Made by a program: the position numbers and the translations under genes | The notes under the pieces: generated by a model | The model's input: only the letters and a program-made list of their open reading frames with translations | The model's database searches: none | Told to the model about the DNA's origin: nothing | Assembly: GCA_030770535.1 (NCBI GenBank) | Contig: JASVEC010000051.1 | Span: forward strand, 62,001 to 126,000 | Direction of reading: 5' to 3' | Origin: Batkoa obscura | Lineage: Eukaryota; Entomophthoromycota; Entomophthoromycetes; Entomophthorales; Batkoaceae | DNA length: 64,000 nucleotides | In this document: positions 9,568 through 20,976 of the stretch, piece by piece | How positions within the stretch are numbered: position 1 is the first letter of the stretch | How the letters are laid out: each line of letters starts with the position of its first letter

Positions 9568-11738
9568 ATGTCCCAACAAAATGTAGAAAGATTATTAAAG
9601 GACCATGCAATTATTCCATTATTAATTGTTATCTTTGTATCTGTATTATATATATGCTTAAAATTTGATATATTTGAGGAATTAATTCGAGATTATATAG
9701 TGATTCCTTTTTTGATTATAGTATTTATTTCATTGCTAGCTATTTACTATAAAGTTTACATGCTGGTTTGGAATTATTTGAATAAAAACACACCTACAAC
9801 TGATACAATAGCAACAGCAACGGCCACTACAACTCCAACAACATTACCCGACCAAAACCTCGCTTTAAGACTCAAACAAAACTCAACTATCACTAATCAA
9901 TGGGAGGAAGTATTTCCCATTACTAAAAATACTCAAAGACAAATAGAATCTTATAATCCAACAACAACTAATCTTCAAACAACGGAACCGTGGTTAAAAG
10001 ATGGACTATATAATCAAGACTCAGCATTTAATTCATTTCGAAATCGGTTTATTAAAGATAAAAGGAAAAACTTACATAATAAGAAACCAAGTTTAGATAT
10101 GAATGATACTCAGTTATTGTATAAGCATTTAAAAGGCGGGATAAGAGAAGAGCAGATAGAAAACAAAGGGTTTAGTGAACCGAAAGGATATATGAATGGA
10201 AACAGTCTTCAAACAAACTATTTTCAAGGAAGAGGTACAGGGTTTAAGGACGGAAATCAAGATGATTTGTTTAATAGGGACAAGTATGAATTGAACAGGT
10301 TAGATAAAGATAGAAACGACTATATATTCAATACAAATAAATATGAGTTAAGGAATTTTAATAAAGATGATAATAAAAATAATGTGTTTAATCTAGCTAA
10401 TAAATATGATACAATAGATTTTAATAAGGGTAAAGATGAAGATATATTTAATTTGAATAAATTTGGGACAGACAGGTTTAGCAATAAAGAAGAAGTGTTA
10501 AGAGGAACTAACAATTATCCCTTTATTAATAATAATATTAATCAAAATTATAATAAAGAAGAGATTATAAGAGATATGAATACTTATCCGTTTATTAATA
10601 ATAATATCAACAATAATTTAAATTATAGTAAAGATTTAAATTATATTAATATTAATAGGTAAATTTGTTTCATATAAATTAACTTATTATAGATTTTATT
10701 TTTATAGTCTGGAACAATTAATTGTTTCTGAAGAGGATTTAATAAGCACAAACAAAACTAGTATTAGTCAAGTATATAAAGCCAAGATAAAAGAAAACCA
10801 ACAAAAGATAGCTATTAAAGTTATTAATAAACAACATCTAAATCAACAAAGTTTAGATAATATTAAAAATGAATGCAAGATTCATTCAAAATTAAGGTAA
10901 GAGTAATATATAAGTTATAGTAGCCTCATTTATATAAGTTACCCTTTATTTTAGCCATGAACATATAATTCAATTTTACAATTATTTTTTATATCAAGAG
11001 AATATAATAATAGTATTAGAGTATGCCCCATATCGCAGTTTAGATTACCAACTTAAAAAAGCAACAATACCAGAACCTAAAACATCTAATGTAAGCTATT
11101 CTTATAATGTATATCACTCCTCTACTAAACTAACGAACCTCCTTTATATCTTTAGTTGGTCCAACAATTATTATTAGCATTACAATATATCCATAGTAAA
11201 GGAATAGTGCATCGAAATATTAAACCTAGTAATTTATTAATTGATAATAATAAGGATATCAAATTATCGGATTTTAATCAGGCGGTGGAGTTAGATTCAA
11301 AGAAGTAGGATATAACAATAACACAACAATATATAATACTAATAATACTCTTATTTAGCTTAGCTCATGGCTTATGTGGTACTACATTGTATACAGCGCC
11401 TGAAGTAATTGCAGATATAAACTACACAGCAAATATAGATATTTGGTCCTTGGCTATTGTTGCACATGAAATGCTAACTGGTTATACACCCTTTGAGTTG
11501 CCAGTTACTACTAATCGGAGTGTTATTTATAATCGTATTGTTAATTATAAACCTATTATTTCAAAGGATATTTCTAATTTTGCTTCCGGATTTATTACTT
11601 CTGTAAGTTATTTTAGTATCAAAATGCTTTTAATATTAATTTCTATACTAGGCATTAATACCTGATCCTTCTGCTAGACCAGATGCAAGCTACTTATTAC
11701 AACATCCTTGGATTTTACAATTTAAAAATAAAAGTTAA
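9568..11738 (+). CDS. Membrane-anchored protein kinase-like protein, probable pseudokinase
   Basis: Six exons: 9568-10658, 10708-10896, 10955-11090, 11156-11304, 11359-11602 and 11652-11738, giving 631 residues. Two hydrophobic segments lie at about residues 16-33 and 43-68. A long Asn/Lys/Asp-rich linker follows, with two near-repeats around YPFINNNIN. The kinase domain starts near 370. It keeps the ATP lysine (AIKVIN), an alpha-C Glu (KNECKIH), an APE motif (LYTAPEVI) and the DIWSL segment. It departs at three key sites: the glycine loop has no Gly ([12 protein letters not shown]), HRD is HRN (VHRNIKPSN), and DFG is DFN. DFN also occurs in active STK32/YANK kinases, but loss of the HRD aspartate removes the catalytic base, so a scaffold or sensor role is inferred. 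It is convergent with a surface protein gene 112 bp away. Confidence 0.82.
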
Positions 11739-11850
11739 AATAAAAATAAGAATTTATTAAATTATTTATATTGTTATATAAAAATAAAAATGCAACTAGT
11801 ATAAAAAGCTATACAATCCACAAAAGAAGCTAAATCAAGCTATCAGATAT

Positions 11851-12488
11851 TCATGGTTCATTCAATTGTTTTAAAAACAATTGTTCTGAATCATGGTTCC
11901 TTAACCTATTTTGAGGTGCACTAACATTGGAACCTGAGTGGGAATGACCATAACTGTTTCCTCCCATCCCTGTACTAGTTGGATATGAATTTTTATAATG
12001 AATATTATTAGTCGTCGCCATTACATCTAAAGCATCTGAAAATTGACCATCTTTACTGCCTCTCTTTCTTATTCTTCTTATAACAAAGGCTAATATACCA
12101 AAGAATACAACTGCACTAGCAATACCTACCACTACCCATACTATTATCATTGTTGTTTTACTACCACTATTTTCATCGGATGAAGAACTAGTACTTGGAG
12201 TTGAAGTTGGGGTGGTACTGGTGGAAGGTGTGGAAGTTGGTTCAGGATCCGTTTCTGTTATCGTTTTAGTAACAATTACTGGATCTCCTACCTTTGTTAC
12301 AACAGAGGTTACTACTTTAGTGACTTTTTTGGCTAGAAAAAAGATAAGTTTTAGATTAAATTAAAATGGAATGAAATTTGTTTACCTCCTGTTGGCTCCG
12401 GAGTTGGTGTAGGATCTGATGGTGCTACTTGAGCTAATAAGAAGCTAAGAAATAATAAGAAACAGAAACAATATTTTATCAATTGCAT
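11851..12488 (-). CDS. Mucin-like type I plasma-membrane protein
   Basis: Two exons, 12488-12386 and 12332-11851, giving 194 residues. Residues 1-19 are a signal peptide (MQLIKYCFCFLLFLSFLLA). A Pro/Thr/Ser-rich ectodomain follows to about 112, with PTPTPEPT and long ST runs suited to O-mannosylation. One transmembrane helix (VWVVVGIASAVVFFGIL) is at about 118-138, with a basic stop-transfer IRRIRKR. The 70-residue cytoplasmic tail is Ser/Asn/Gly-rich. The plan recalls fungal wall-stress sensors of the Mid2/Wsc type, but there is no WSC domain and no sequence-level match that I can claim. The first exon was found by its signal peptide; the phase is right at the junction (G plus CC). Confidence 0.72.
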
Positions 12489-13693
12489 ATCTCTCTTTTT
12501 TTAATCAAATGGATGAGTTTAAAAGTATTTATTTTTTTAAAAATAAACAAATATGAGGATAAAATGTTGAATTTCTTGATGGTTTAATGTTAATGCTTAA
12601 TGATTTTTTTATTGGAGTCAAAAGTGATAAAGTTATTTTTATGGGCAAGTTAAATGTTATGGTGGGAGGAAATAAAAGGATTTTATTTGTTAAAATGGTT
12701 TTAGTTGTGTCCAAGTGATTTTTAGTTTGGTCATTATCAATAGAATAAATTTGTTTTTAGTGAATTAAAGTGGATTCAAGTGTAAAATAGATTGCAATTA
12801 GATGCCTTTTATTATTTTTTAATTGTACCTAGTTTTTTATATAAGCCTAGAGTTTATAGCTTTGTTTTATGTTCTTAAAGTCACGTTAAAAAAAGTAAAG
12901 AGCAAATTAAAAATAATAAAGGACATATAGATGCAACATACTCTGTGGTTTAATTTAATATTAGAATTTTGTCTATTTTTATCCAAACAAACATTATTTT
13001 TAGTTTATTAATAGAATTTCATTTTAAAATTTTTAAGTTTAAATTTACCATTTTTAGTTAATTTTTTATTAAAAAATAAAACTGTTAATATTTAGAATTG
13101 TTGTATGAAAAAAAGGAAGGATAACAACGACAGTGTTATTATATAATTAAATAGTTATTATAATATATTTATAACTCATGGTTAATCAAAGCTCTTATAA
13201 ATCTTTTAATATTTTGAAAAGAGATTAACTAAAGTTTATATTAATTAAAATAAAGTAAGATAGCTTTAATCAAGTACTATTAACAGCAAGCGGATTTAAA
13301 TATTATTGTAAAATGTCAAAAAGTATATATTATAAGTTCAATTTTATCTTATTTAATAAAAATTTAGCTATAACTTTAAAAAACATTCTATAATTATTCA
13401 AGAATGTGTTGTAAATTGTACATTTTAGGTTGTTTTTAGATAAAATAAAAGGAGTACAAGCTTTATGTTTATATTTATTTATATCAATGAAGTAATAAAT
13501 GGTAGTTTATGATCGCAAGGGGATAAAAGAAAAAGACAATGAATAAGTTTGTATTTACTAATTTAAAATGAAAACATGTTCATTTAATTTACTATTGATC
13601 ATACATTGACATTATTAAGATATGAAGTTATGAAGATAGCTTCACATAAACTTAAGATGACAGTTGTAAAAAGTAATTTATTAATTTATAAAA
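12489..13693. other. Intergenic spacer
   Basis: AT-rich spacer upstream of the membrane-protein gene. No coding exon, MITE or other repeat was recognised. Confidence 0.45.
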
Positions 13694-14135
13694 ACTCAAG
13701 TTTCTTCGCTAAGGCTAAAAGCTTGTGGTACTTTGTACTTTACAATATTATAATTAAATAGGGTTAAGTTTAATACGATATTAATCCTACAAGCCCGTGA
13801 TTCATTGTTATTATTAATAACGTTACTACTTTAACAATCCCTAATGAATTTGGATCCCACTTTAAGAGATTTTTGACTGCTTGGATGAAGATTGAGTATC
13901 TGAGATGTATTTACCATTTGGGGATGTTTTTTTTGATTTCATTACTTTTTCCATCTCTTAAGCGTTGTTTGAATGGAAAGATTGTTAGTAAATTCTTAAA
14001 CAAAAAAATACATCCCCATTTTATTATAAATATGTAACGTTATTGGCTAATTATTTGAATTAGCTTCGTTACTACTCTTTATTTCATCAGCGAATATAAC
14101 ACATTCATCCTCAAATCTTCCTCACCGCCTACAAC
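13694..14135 (-). pseudogene. Relic of hydrolase exon 3, split by a MITE
   Basis: The plus strand here matches the last exon of the alpha/beta-hydrolase genes downstream: it runs from the AACTCAAG stop region through GACTGCTTGGATGAAGATT to CATCCTCAAATCTTCCTCACC. It corresponds to 18347-18682 of the first intact gene. The frame is lost by many small changes. A MITE sits inside the exon at 13919-14018. Exons 1 and 2 are not found beyond the old intron boundary near 14135. This is the oldest-looking and most distal member of the array. Confidence 0.7.
13919..14018 (-). mobile_element. Fold-back MITE, reverse orientation, inside hydrolase relic
   Basis: About 100 bp, from TGGGGATGTTTTTTTTGATT to AATACATCCCCA. 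It carries the family's internal landmarks (TTTCATTACTTTTTCCAT, GTTAGTAAA). It interrupts the exon-3 relic, so it arrived after the duplication. Confidence 0.85.
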
Positions 14136-14169
14136 CTAAAAACAACTATTGACAAAAACAAACAACATA

Positions 14170-14269
14170 TGGGGATGTATTTTTTCGTTTAAGAATTTTG
14201 CCAATAATCTTTCCACTCAAATAGTGCTTAAAAATGGAAAAAGTAATAAAGACAAAAAAAACATATCCA
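14170..14269 (+). mobile_element. Fold-back MITE, forward orientation
   Basis: Runs from TGGGGATGTATTTTTTCG to ACATATCCA and is flanked by TA on both sides. The inner TTTCCACTCAAATAGTGCTT box is present. Confidence 0.85.
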
Positions 14270-14978
14270 TATGGGAATGTCCGAATTAGTTTCATTTTTT
14301 CATCCAATTTTTAAATATAGAATATTTAAAAAACTTTAAATAAAGTTCTATAAAATGCCCAACACAGTTTTAATTATTTTGTTGTAATTTGCATTGTAGG
14401 TTAGCTGAATTTTTACTAAATTTAATATAAATTCCCAGGCTAGCAAAGCTTTTACTAATATAATCTATATACTGATATCAATCAAAGTTGTATGCAAATC
14501 AATATATATCCTTAGAACTTTATTAAGAAATATTTGTCATTGACTGCTTTATAGCTAATATTAAATATTTGTTATTAAATAAATAAATAAATAGCTGTAT
14601 GGAAGGGAGTGGTTAGCCTCAAAACTATAATTAACTATATTTATATAATACAGACAATATAGTAGATTTTATCTATTGTTACAGCCACCTGCTCTTTAAC
14701 TATTTATTAACTTAACTATTAACAACTCAAGTAATATTAATATCTAGTAGTTAATTCTTATCATCTAATAAACTACTTGCTTAGTAAATATTAAAGCTTT
14801 TGAATTTTCTTCTATTTTTATAAGATAAGCTAGGATTAATCTTCTAATTTCTTTATTTTCTATAGACTTTATAACTTTAATCAAAACTATATCACTTTTT
14901 TTTGCTCCATTAGATATTGGATAATAGTGTAGTTTATTGTTATGCTTAATAAAATATATTTCTTAATATTTTGTATTA

Positions 14979-15012
<34 letters not shown>

Positions 15013-15664
15013 ATCTTTATCTCTTTCATACTTTTTAAAAATTATATTTGCTTTCTTATTATTAACAATTGAGCTATTAATTTTATTATGTTTACAAAAA
15101 TCTCAAATTTTGAAATTAACTAATTAGCTAACACTTTTTATCTTACTTAATACTCCAAAATTATTTCTCTATTATAAAATTTAAAATGATTTCATCTATT
15201 TTCCTATGTATTAATTTTTACAAACTTTTTATATATTAAATTAATTAAACAGTCTTCTACATATACCAAATTGTAATTTAATATTTCAAATAAATAATTA
15301 AAATAAACTTTACTTACATTCTATTATTTTTAAACAATTTTTTTTCAACTGTATACTGGGTATATATTATCATATATATCTATTTTTCCTGACATATTTT
15401 TAAAATTATCTAGTATATATTTGAAAACATTGACTTAGCTACTGCTTTAATTTCTAAATTATTAAAATATTTATTATGTATTATTTTTGTACTTTTATTT
15501 AATATGTATGTTATTTAATAAATATTTATTATTGTTATTGCTTTTATTGAATCTTGATAAAATAGTCAATTATTAAACATTGTACAATTTTTGATTTCCA
15601 TATTTTTGACTTTTTTATATTTTTAATAATAGGTTATAGTGTTGTTATTTTATCATTGTCAATT
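14270..15664. other. Intergenic AT-rich spacer
   Basis: Contains an ATT trinucleotide run at about 14981-15011. A 61-codon hydrophobic open frame over that run is a by-product of it. Nothing else was recognised. Confidence 0.4.
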
Positions 15665-15995
15665 ATTTAAAAACAATCATATTAATTTCTACTTATATTA
15701 GATCTAAGACTTTTACATTTATCAAAAGAATATACTGAAGCTATAGTTCATAATAACACTATTTATTAGTTTTTATTTGCTGTTTCTCTTAAAGCACTAA
15801 TTTTATGTATTGTTAATTAAATTTATTGCTATCAATGATAAACTTTAATAATTTTTTTTTTTTTTGTTTTATTATAAAATGCTATAAATTATGGATTACT
15901 ATGGATAGTTACCAAAATTAATATGAATGAATTGGAATACCTATATAGTATGCTTCCATTTATTCTAATAAATTTTTTTAGCTAAATTCTAAAAT
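15665..15995 (+). repeat. Dispersed AT-rich repeat, copy 1
   Basis: This segment and 52770-53045 share an ordered series of blocks: TCTACTTATATTAGATCTAA with TCTATTTATATTAAATCTAA, then a TTGCTGTTT-type block, then TTATTAxxATCAATxATAAA, then TTTTATTATAAAAT. The match is diverged and has small gaps. It looks like an old interspersed repeat of unknown class. Confidence 0.5.
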
Positions 15996-16025
15996 CAATT
16001 TAGACATTCCTATATAAACCGATTT

Positions 16026-16802
16026 CACTTACCATCATAATTGGTGGAGAGCTATTAAAGTCATTCTAATATATTGCAATAACAAGTATATATTCCAAGT
16101 ATTTTTTATTAAAACATTAGATTGAAAAGAAGTTAGACTCACCCACGAATTTAATAGTAAACCTCCTGCTGTCACCTTATATTGTTTAAGTTAGCTTATA
16201 ATATTAAAAAGGAGCTAGACAAATCTCGCCCAGGGCTATTATTAGAAATTATTATTTCACTTACATTGATATCCATCTCTAGATGCTCTTCAGTATTTTG
16301 GTTAATTAGATAAAAATATACTGCTAAAGTATCCTCCAAAGCACAAGGGAAAGGATGTTCTAGAGTTAATATGTAATTTAAAGCTAATAATTTTGATTAA
16401 TTGATTAATCAAGGATAGAACACTAAAATATATTACCACCCTCTTGACAGTTTGCTTATGTACTCAGTCTACAATATAGCTGATGATGGGTATTATTAGA
16501 ACAATACACATACGCCTCATCATGTAAGTAAATTAGAATTTTTTTTATTATCATTTGAATCCTCATGATTAGGTACTACAAACTCTAATTCCAATTTTTC
16601 ACTATACCAGAAAGAGCCTCCTCTTTTAATTAAATATGTACCCACTTCTACAGCCAATTTCTTTTTAATTATATTGTAACTCAACTCTCAATAATGATCC
16701 AGAATATAAGCTTTTATGATATCGAAACCTTTAGGGGTAAAGGGGCTTCTTCAGTTATATGCATACAACCTGTATAAACAAATGATTTTAAAGTGTTCAT
16801 AG
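16026..16802 (-). pseudogene. Decayed alpha/beta-hydrolase gene (relic 2)
   Basis: The plus strand aligns over its length with the hydrolase genes: an exon-2 end at CTTACCATCATAATTGGTGG, the AATAGTAAACCTCCTGCTG block, the intron-1 acceptor at TTTAAAGCTAATAATTTTGA, and the exon-1 blocks ATTCCAATTTTTCACTA and CTCAATAATGATCCAGAATA. The segments equivalent to 18790-18950 and to much of the N-terminal part of exon 1 are missing, and frameshifts are frequent. The nucleophile block (GDSAGG in intact genes) is no longer readable. It is a host gene fossil in the same strand order as its three intact relatives. Confidence 0.78.
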
Positions 16803-16923
16803 TAGAGGGATTGAATACTAAGAAGTTGTTTACTCTCTTTTATCTGTTTTTTTTAAATTTGATTACTTTGGCTTTCTAATCAGATCCATTTCAGCTTTTA
16901 AAATTGACTTTATGCTAGCTTTT

Positions 16924-17173
16924 TCAGTAAAGGTTTTGGTATCATAGTTTGACCTTAGCTTCTATCTAACTAAAATTGTAATTACCAAGATGAAGTGGAT
17001 TGTGACTTAACACTAGCACTGTTATTTTACAATAATCTCATAAGTGTAACTGTCCCATTCTTTTTAGTAAAGGTTTTGATGGCATAGTTTGGACTTGATT
17101 TCTGTCTAACTAAAGTTGTTGATTATCAAGATGAAGCGGATTATGGCTTAATATTAATGCTGCTTATTTTACA
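16924..17173 (-). repeat. Tandem duplicate of hydrolase upstream region
   Basis: Two units, about 16924-17035 and 17063-17173, share AGTAAAGGTTTTGRTRKCAT, CTAACTAAARTTG, AAGATGAAGYGGATT and CTTAAxAYTA. The second holds GCGGATTATGGCTTAATATT, the same box found upstream of the intact hydrolase genes. It lies upstream (minus-strand sense) of relic 2, so it is probably that gene's duplicated promoter. Confidence 0.6.
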
Positions 17174-18346
17174 GTCCTTTTATAATTAGTTAGCTTTTCA
17201 TAATTACCGGTGGAATAGGTTGATATTTGCGATTCATTATTTAGAAAATTATTATAGTATAATATTCTAAATATTCTAAATATTCTTTAATCAAGGGATC
17301 TCTTGATAAAGGAGTACCATTGAATAAGGAAGCTTTTAAAAATTTGATAAACAATTTTTTGAAACAAAAAACCTGTTAGTTTATAGCATAAATATAGTTA
17401 CAGGACAAAAGGATTCTATGGTGTATTATTTTGCAATTTTTCTACTTTGTGCTGTTTTTATAGAAAGTCAGAGAACAATTTAGCATGTAATCACTTTTGT
17501 TCCCAACTATATGCCTATATGCTGCCATTAATTTTATAGTTACCAAAATTTTATTTAAAAATAATCCTAAGTCAATATCAAATTAGAATATAAATAGGCA
17601 GATTTGTACTGGGATACTTTATTTATTATAGTTGTATTTCTATTTGACTTTTAAAATCACATAAAAAAGCCTATCATAAATCTATCCATTTATATCGGTT
17701 TTAAAACTAACTTATGAGTATATCCTTTTATGCTTAAAGATCTTACTAACAATTCCCCACTTAATAGTGACTAAAAATGACAAAGTAAATGAAACCAGAT
17801 ATATATTTTTATATTGAGCTTCATGTTAAAATTATAAATAGGTCCAAAATGAATAAGGGATTAGAATAGGTAGCTAGTTTAGAATTCCTATCCTATCTAT
17901 CAAATAGTCAAGCTTCTATAAATTTCTTTTGAAACCTACTAACAATTTTTTAAAACATACCACTCATGATGAGAAGTAAATTTATTTCAGAAAAAGTGAA
18001 GTATTAGTTCAAAGATGATTTCATTTAGTTTGATTAAGTATATTCTTAGTTTTTAGTCAGTGTCAAGAAAGACTTTCCATAAGGCAGCTATTTAAAGAAA
18101 TTAAAAAAAGAGCATAAACTATATATTTATTCTTTTAAAATTAGCAAATAGACTATAGTTTATTGTTGGGAATATATTAAATAAACAGAGTAGGTGGGTT
18201 TATATTTAACACTTTATACATAGTATGTCTATTCGTATTAACATTGAAAATATTGACCTTATTAATATTTTAAGCTATGAAAAGAGCTTCATATAAACTC
18301 AAAATAATAATAAAATAATAACAATATTTTACTAATTTATGAAAAC
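17174..18346. other. Spacer with a degenerate MITE
   Basis: A worn MITE copy without clear ends lies at about 17731-17801 (CTTACTAACAATTCCCCACTT and then GAAACCAG). The rest is AT-rich spacer in which nothing else was recognised. Confidence 0.45.
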
Positions 18347-19780
18347 TCAAGCTTCTCCATTAAAACTAAATGGTTTTGCTACATTGTATTTTAAAATATC
18401 ATACTCGACGGGATTAAAATTTTGTTTAACATCAACTTTGTAAGCCCAAGATCCATTAGTATCCTCATTATTATTATTAAAACAATCTTTAATAAACTCA
18501 GAGCTTAGTTCAAATGACTTTTGACTACTTGGATGTGATTCAAGTGCTTGAAATACATGTATCATTTCATCATAAATATGCAAAATTATTGAAGAGCTAT
18601 TTGGTCTTGATTGATTGTAGCCCTTAATCTTGTGAGCAAATATGATGACTTCATCCTCAAATCTTTCCTCACCACCCACAGTCTAAAGATAATCATTAGT
18701 AAATGATAAACAATATAACAAATTAATCTTGGCTTACTATTATAATAGGTGGAAATCTATCAAACTTATCTTGGTACATTGGACTAACAAGTGGGTATTT
18801 CAAATATTTTTCAGTAGTGTAAAAATGACCATTATTCAAAATTTCTTCTTTTAAATTTTCTGGGGCATTCATCAACAATTTATCTATAAATAAATAACCT
18901 TTACCCTCTTTTGATTCAATAGGCCCTTCAAAAAAATCATTATTTTTTGTCAAAATACTGGGTTGTGATGAGGTTAAGTCGACCCATGGACTTAATAATA
19001 AACCTCCTGCTACCATTTTATATTCTTCAAGTTGACTTAATAATATTAGAAATGAACTGGATAATCCTCCTCCTGCACTGTCACCAGCAATTACTATTTT
19101 ACTTGCATCGATGTCCATCCCTGGATGCTCTGCAGTTTCCTGGGCAGTTAAATATAGATATGCTGCTAAAGTATCTTCTAAGGCGCAAGGGAAAGGATAC
19201 TCTGGGGCTAATCTATAGTTTAAAGCTAATAATTTTGATTAATTAATCGAGAATAATAATATCCGAGTATATTACCAGCCACCTGACAATTTGCTTTTTC
19301 ACCTAATTTACAAAACAGTGGACGATGAGTATTGATAGAGCCATATATATATGCCCCACCATGTAAATAAAGCAAAGTTTCTTTATCAACATTTGGGTCC
19401 TTAATTTTAGGTACTGCAAGTTCTAGCTCCAATTTTTCACTATTGTACCAAAAGGCATTTTTCCTTTCAATTGGATATTTACCAATCTCTTTGACTAGTT
19501 TCTCTTTAATAATATTATGACTCAATTCCCTATAATGATCTGGAATATATGTCTTTGTAAAACCGAAATCTTTGGAAGGTGGAAAAATATTAATATCTTT
19601 AATTTTACGGACTTCTTCTAAACTTTGACCAGGTTGTGGACCACTACTACCTTTGAGGAAGTTGTAAATTAAGTGGGACTTAAAGTCCCAAGAAGGAAAA
19701 GGTGCTCCTTTTGTAATACGTTCATAGCCTGTATAAATGATGGCTTTGATTAAATTGATAAAGAATTTCAGTTTGTCCAT
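18347..19780 (-). CDS. HSL-type alpha/beta-hydrolase A
   Basis: Three exons: 19780-19276, 19225-18738 and 18682-18347, giving 442 residues. The N-terminal helix (LKFFINLIKAIIYTGY) may anchor it to a membrane. Catalytic features of the hormone-sensitive-lipase class (alpha/beta-hydrolase fold 3) are all present: oxyanion motif HGGAYIYG at about 138-145, nucleophile GDSAGG, the acid in GGEERFEDE and the histidine in EMIHVFQ. Family members are lipases, esterases, deacetylases or amidohydrolases; the substrate is unknown. A 691-bp stretch covering most of exon 1, intron 1 and part of exon 2 appears identical to hydrolase C, against diverged flanks. Exon structure is shared with B and C. Confidence 0.87.
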
Positions 19781-20009
19781 GATGAAAAAATTAAGAGTTG
19801 AAATTCGTCAAACTTCGAATTTTAAAAAGAAAAAGTTAAATAAACTGAATTTTTATTCTGTTTTTATATGTTTTTTGGGAATTGTTTTTTTGTTATGAAC
19901 AAGTTTTTATTTAGTTGTCATTAGCTTTAATAGCTACTTTTTATCATCATTTCGGTAGCAGGATTAGCCTCAGCCTATAATGAATTTAAATTGGTAAATA
20001 ATGTGATCA

Positions 20010-20040
20010 AAGCGGATTACAGCTCAATATTAATACTGGT
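20010..20040 (-). promoter_or_regulatory. Conserved upstream box of hydrolase A
   Basis: AGCGGATTACAGCTCAATAT followed by TAATACTGG, about 230-260 bp before the start codon. Related sequence precedes hydrolases B and C and relic 2, with CGG-N4-CGG-like spacing that could be a Zn2Cys6 factor site. Regulation is inference. Confidence 0.45.
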
Positions 20041-20448
20041 ATTTACAAAATCTTACCAGTAACTCATAATTTATAACTACATTAATTGGTAAAATTAATT
20101 ACACTTAGAATTTATCATCTATCAAATAAATTTTTATCGAATAAAAAGCCCACAGATAGAATAAGAATGTAGTTTAAGTAACTTTGAATTTTTTGATGAA
20201 GAATTAACATAACGGTAGTAAGTTGCAATATTGTATACCTTTATATTCAAATATTCCTCATTTTTGCACATAAAAAATACTTGTTGTTAAAACAAATAAC
20301 TTTATTTTTTTACTTTGAAATGCAAGATTAACTATACTATGTCTTTATACTTTTTCTCTTAACAGTGACAAAAAATAAACAAAAAAGATACAGCTGTTGA
20401 GTCCTATAACAACTTTATTTGTGGTAGTTTTTACAGCTATTTAATGTT

Positions 20449-20547
20449 TGGGGATGTGTTTTTTTGTTTAAGAATTTTACTATAATCTTTCCACTCAAAT
20501 AGCGCTTAAAAAATGGAAGAATAATGAAACCAAAAAAAACAGCCTCA
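20449..20547 (+). mobile_element. Fold-back MITE, forward orientation
   Basis: Runs from TGGGGATGTGTTTTTTTG to AACAGCCTCA, with the CCACTCAAATAGCGCTT core. It lies between hydrolase A and hydrolase B. Its flanks are TT rather than TA. Confidence 0.85.
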
Positions 20548-20976
20548 TTTATTTAGTATTTCTAATGCCTAATCATCAGATTTTAGGCTTGGTTTAGCAA
20601 GACGCTATACTTAAATAAGTAGCTGATTAGGTCATAAGAGAGCTATGAGTGTCGTATTTTCATCTTATTTTTTTATAAAAATGATGACTATATACGCAGA
20701 AAGTTTAAGGAACGTTGCGATAGTTTTTGTACCCTATGTGTGTGCCAAAGTTTAATTTATTAAAATAAGTGGAAGCTTGATGAAGTAGTTAGACGTAATT
20801 TATTATACTTACTTCCCAATGATATTTTATTGAAACAAGATAACCTTTTATGACGGAGTGAGTAGTTTACTATCAAAGAATCATTAATTTTATTAGAGTA
20901 TGAGGCTATGAAAGAGGTTTTAAAAGAAACTTGAAATGAAAATAAAATGGAAAATATTTTATTAATTCATCAAAAT

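Noticed and set aside
11113-11358. Kinase-like gene as a decayed pseudogene
   Set aside because: All six exons keep phase with canonical splice sites and there is no premature stop, so the changed HRD and DFG motifs are better read as a functional pseudokinase.
14942-15127. 61-codon hydrophobic open frame
   Set aside because: Its Ile run is just the translation of an ATT microsatellite.
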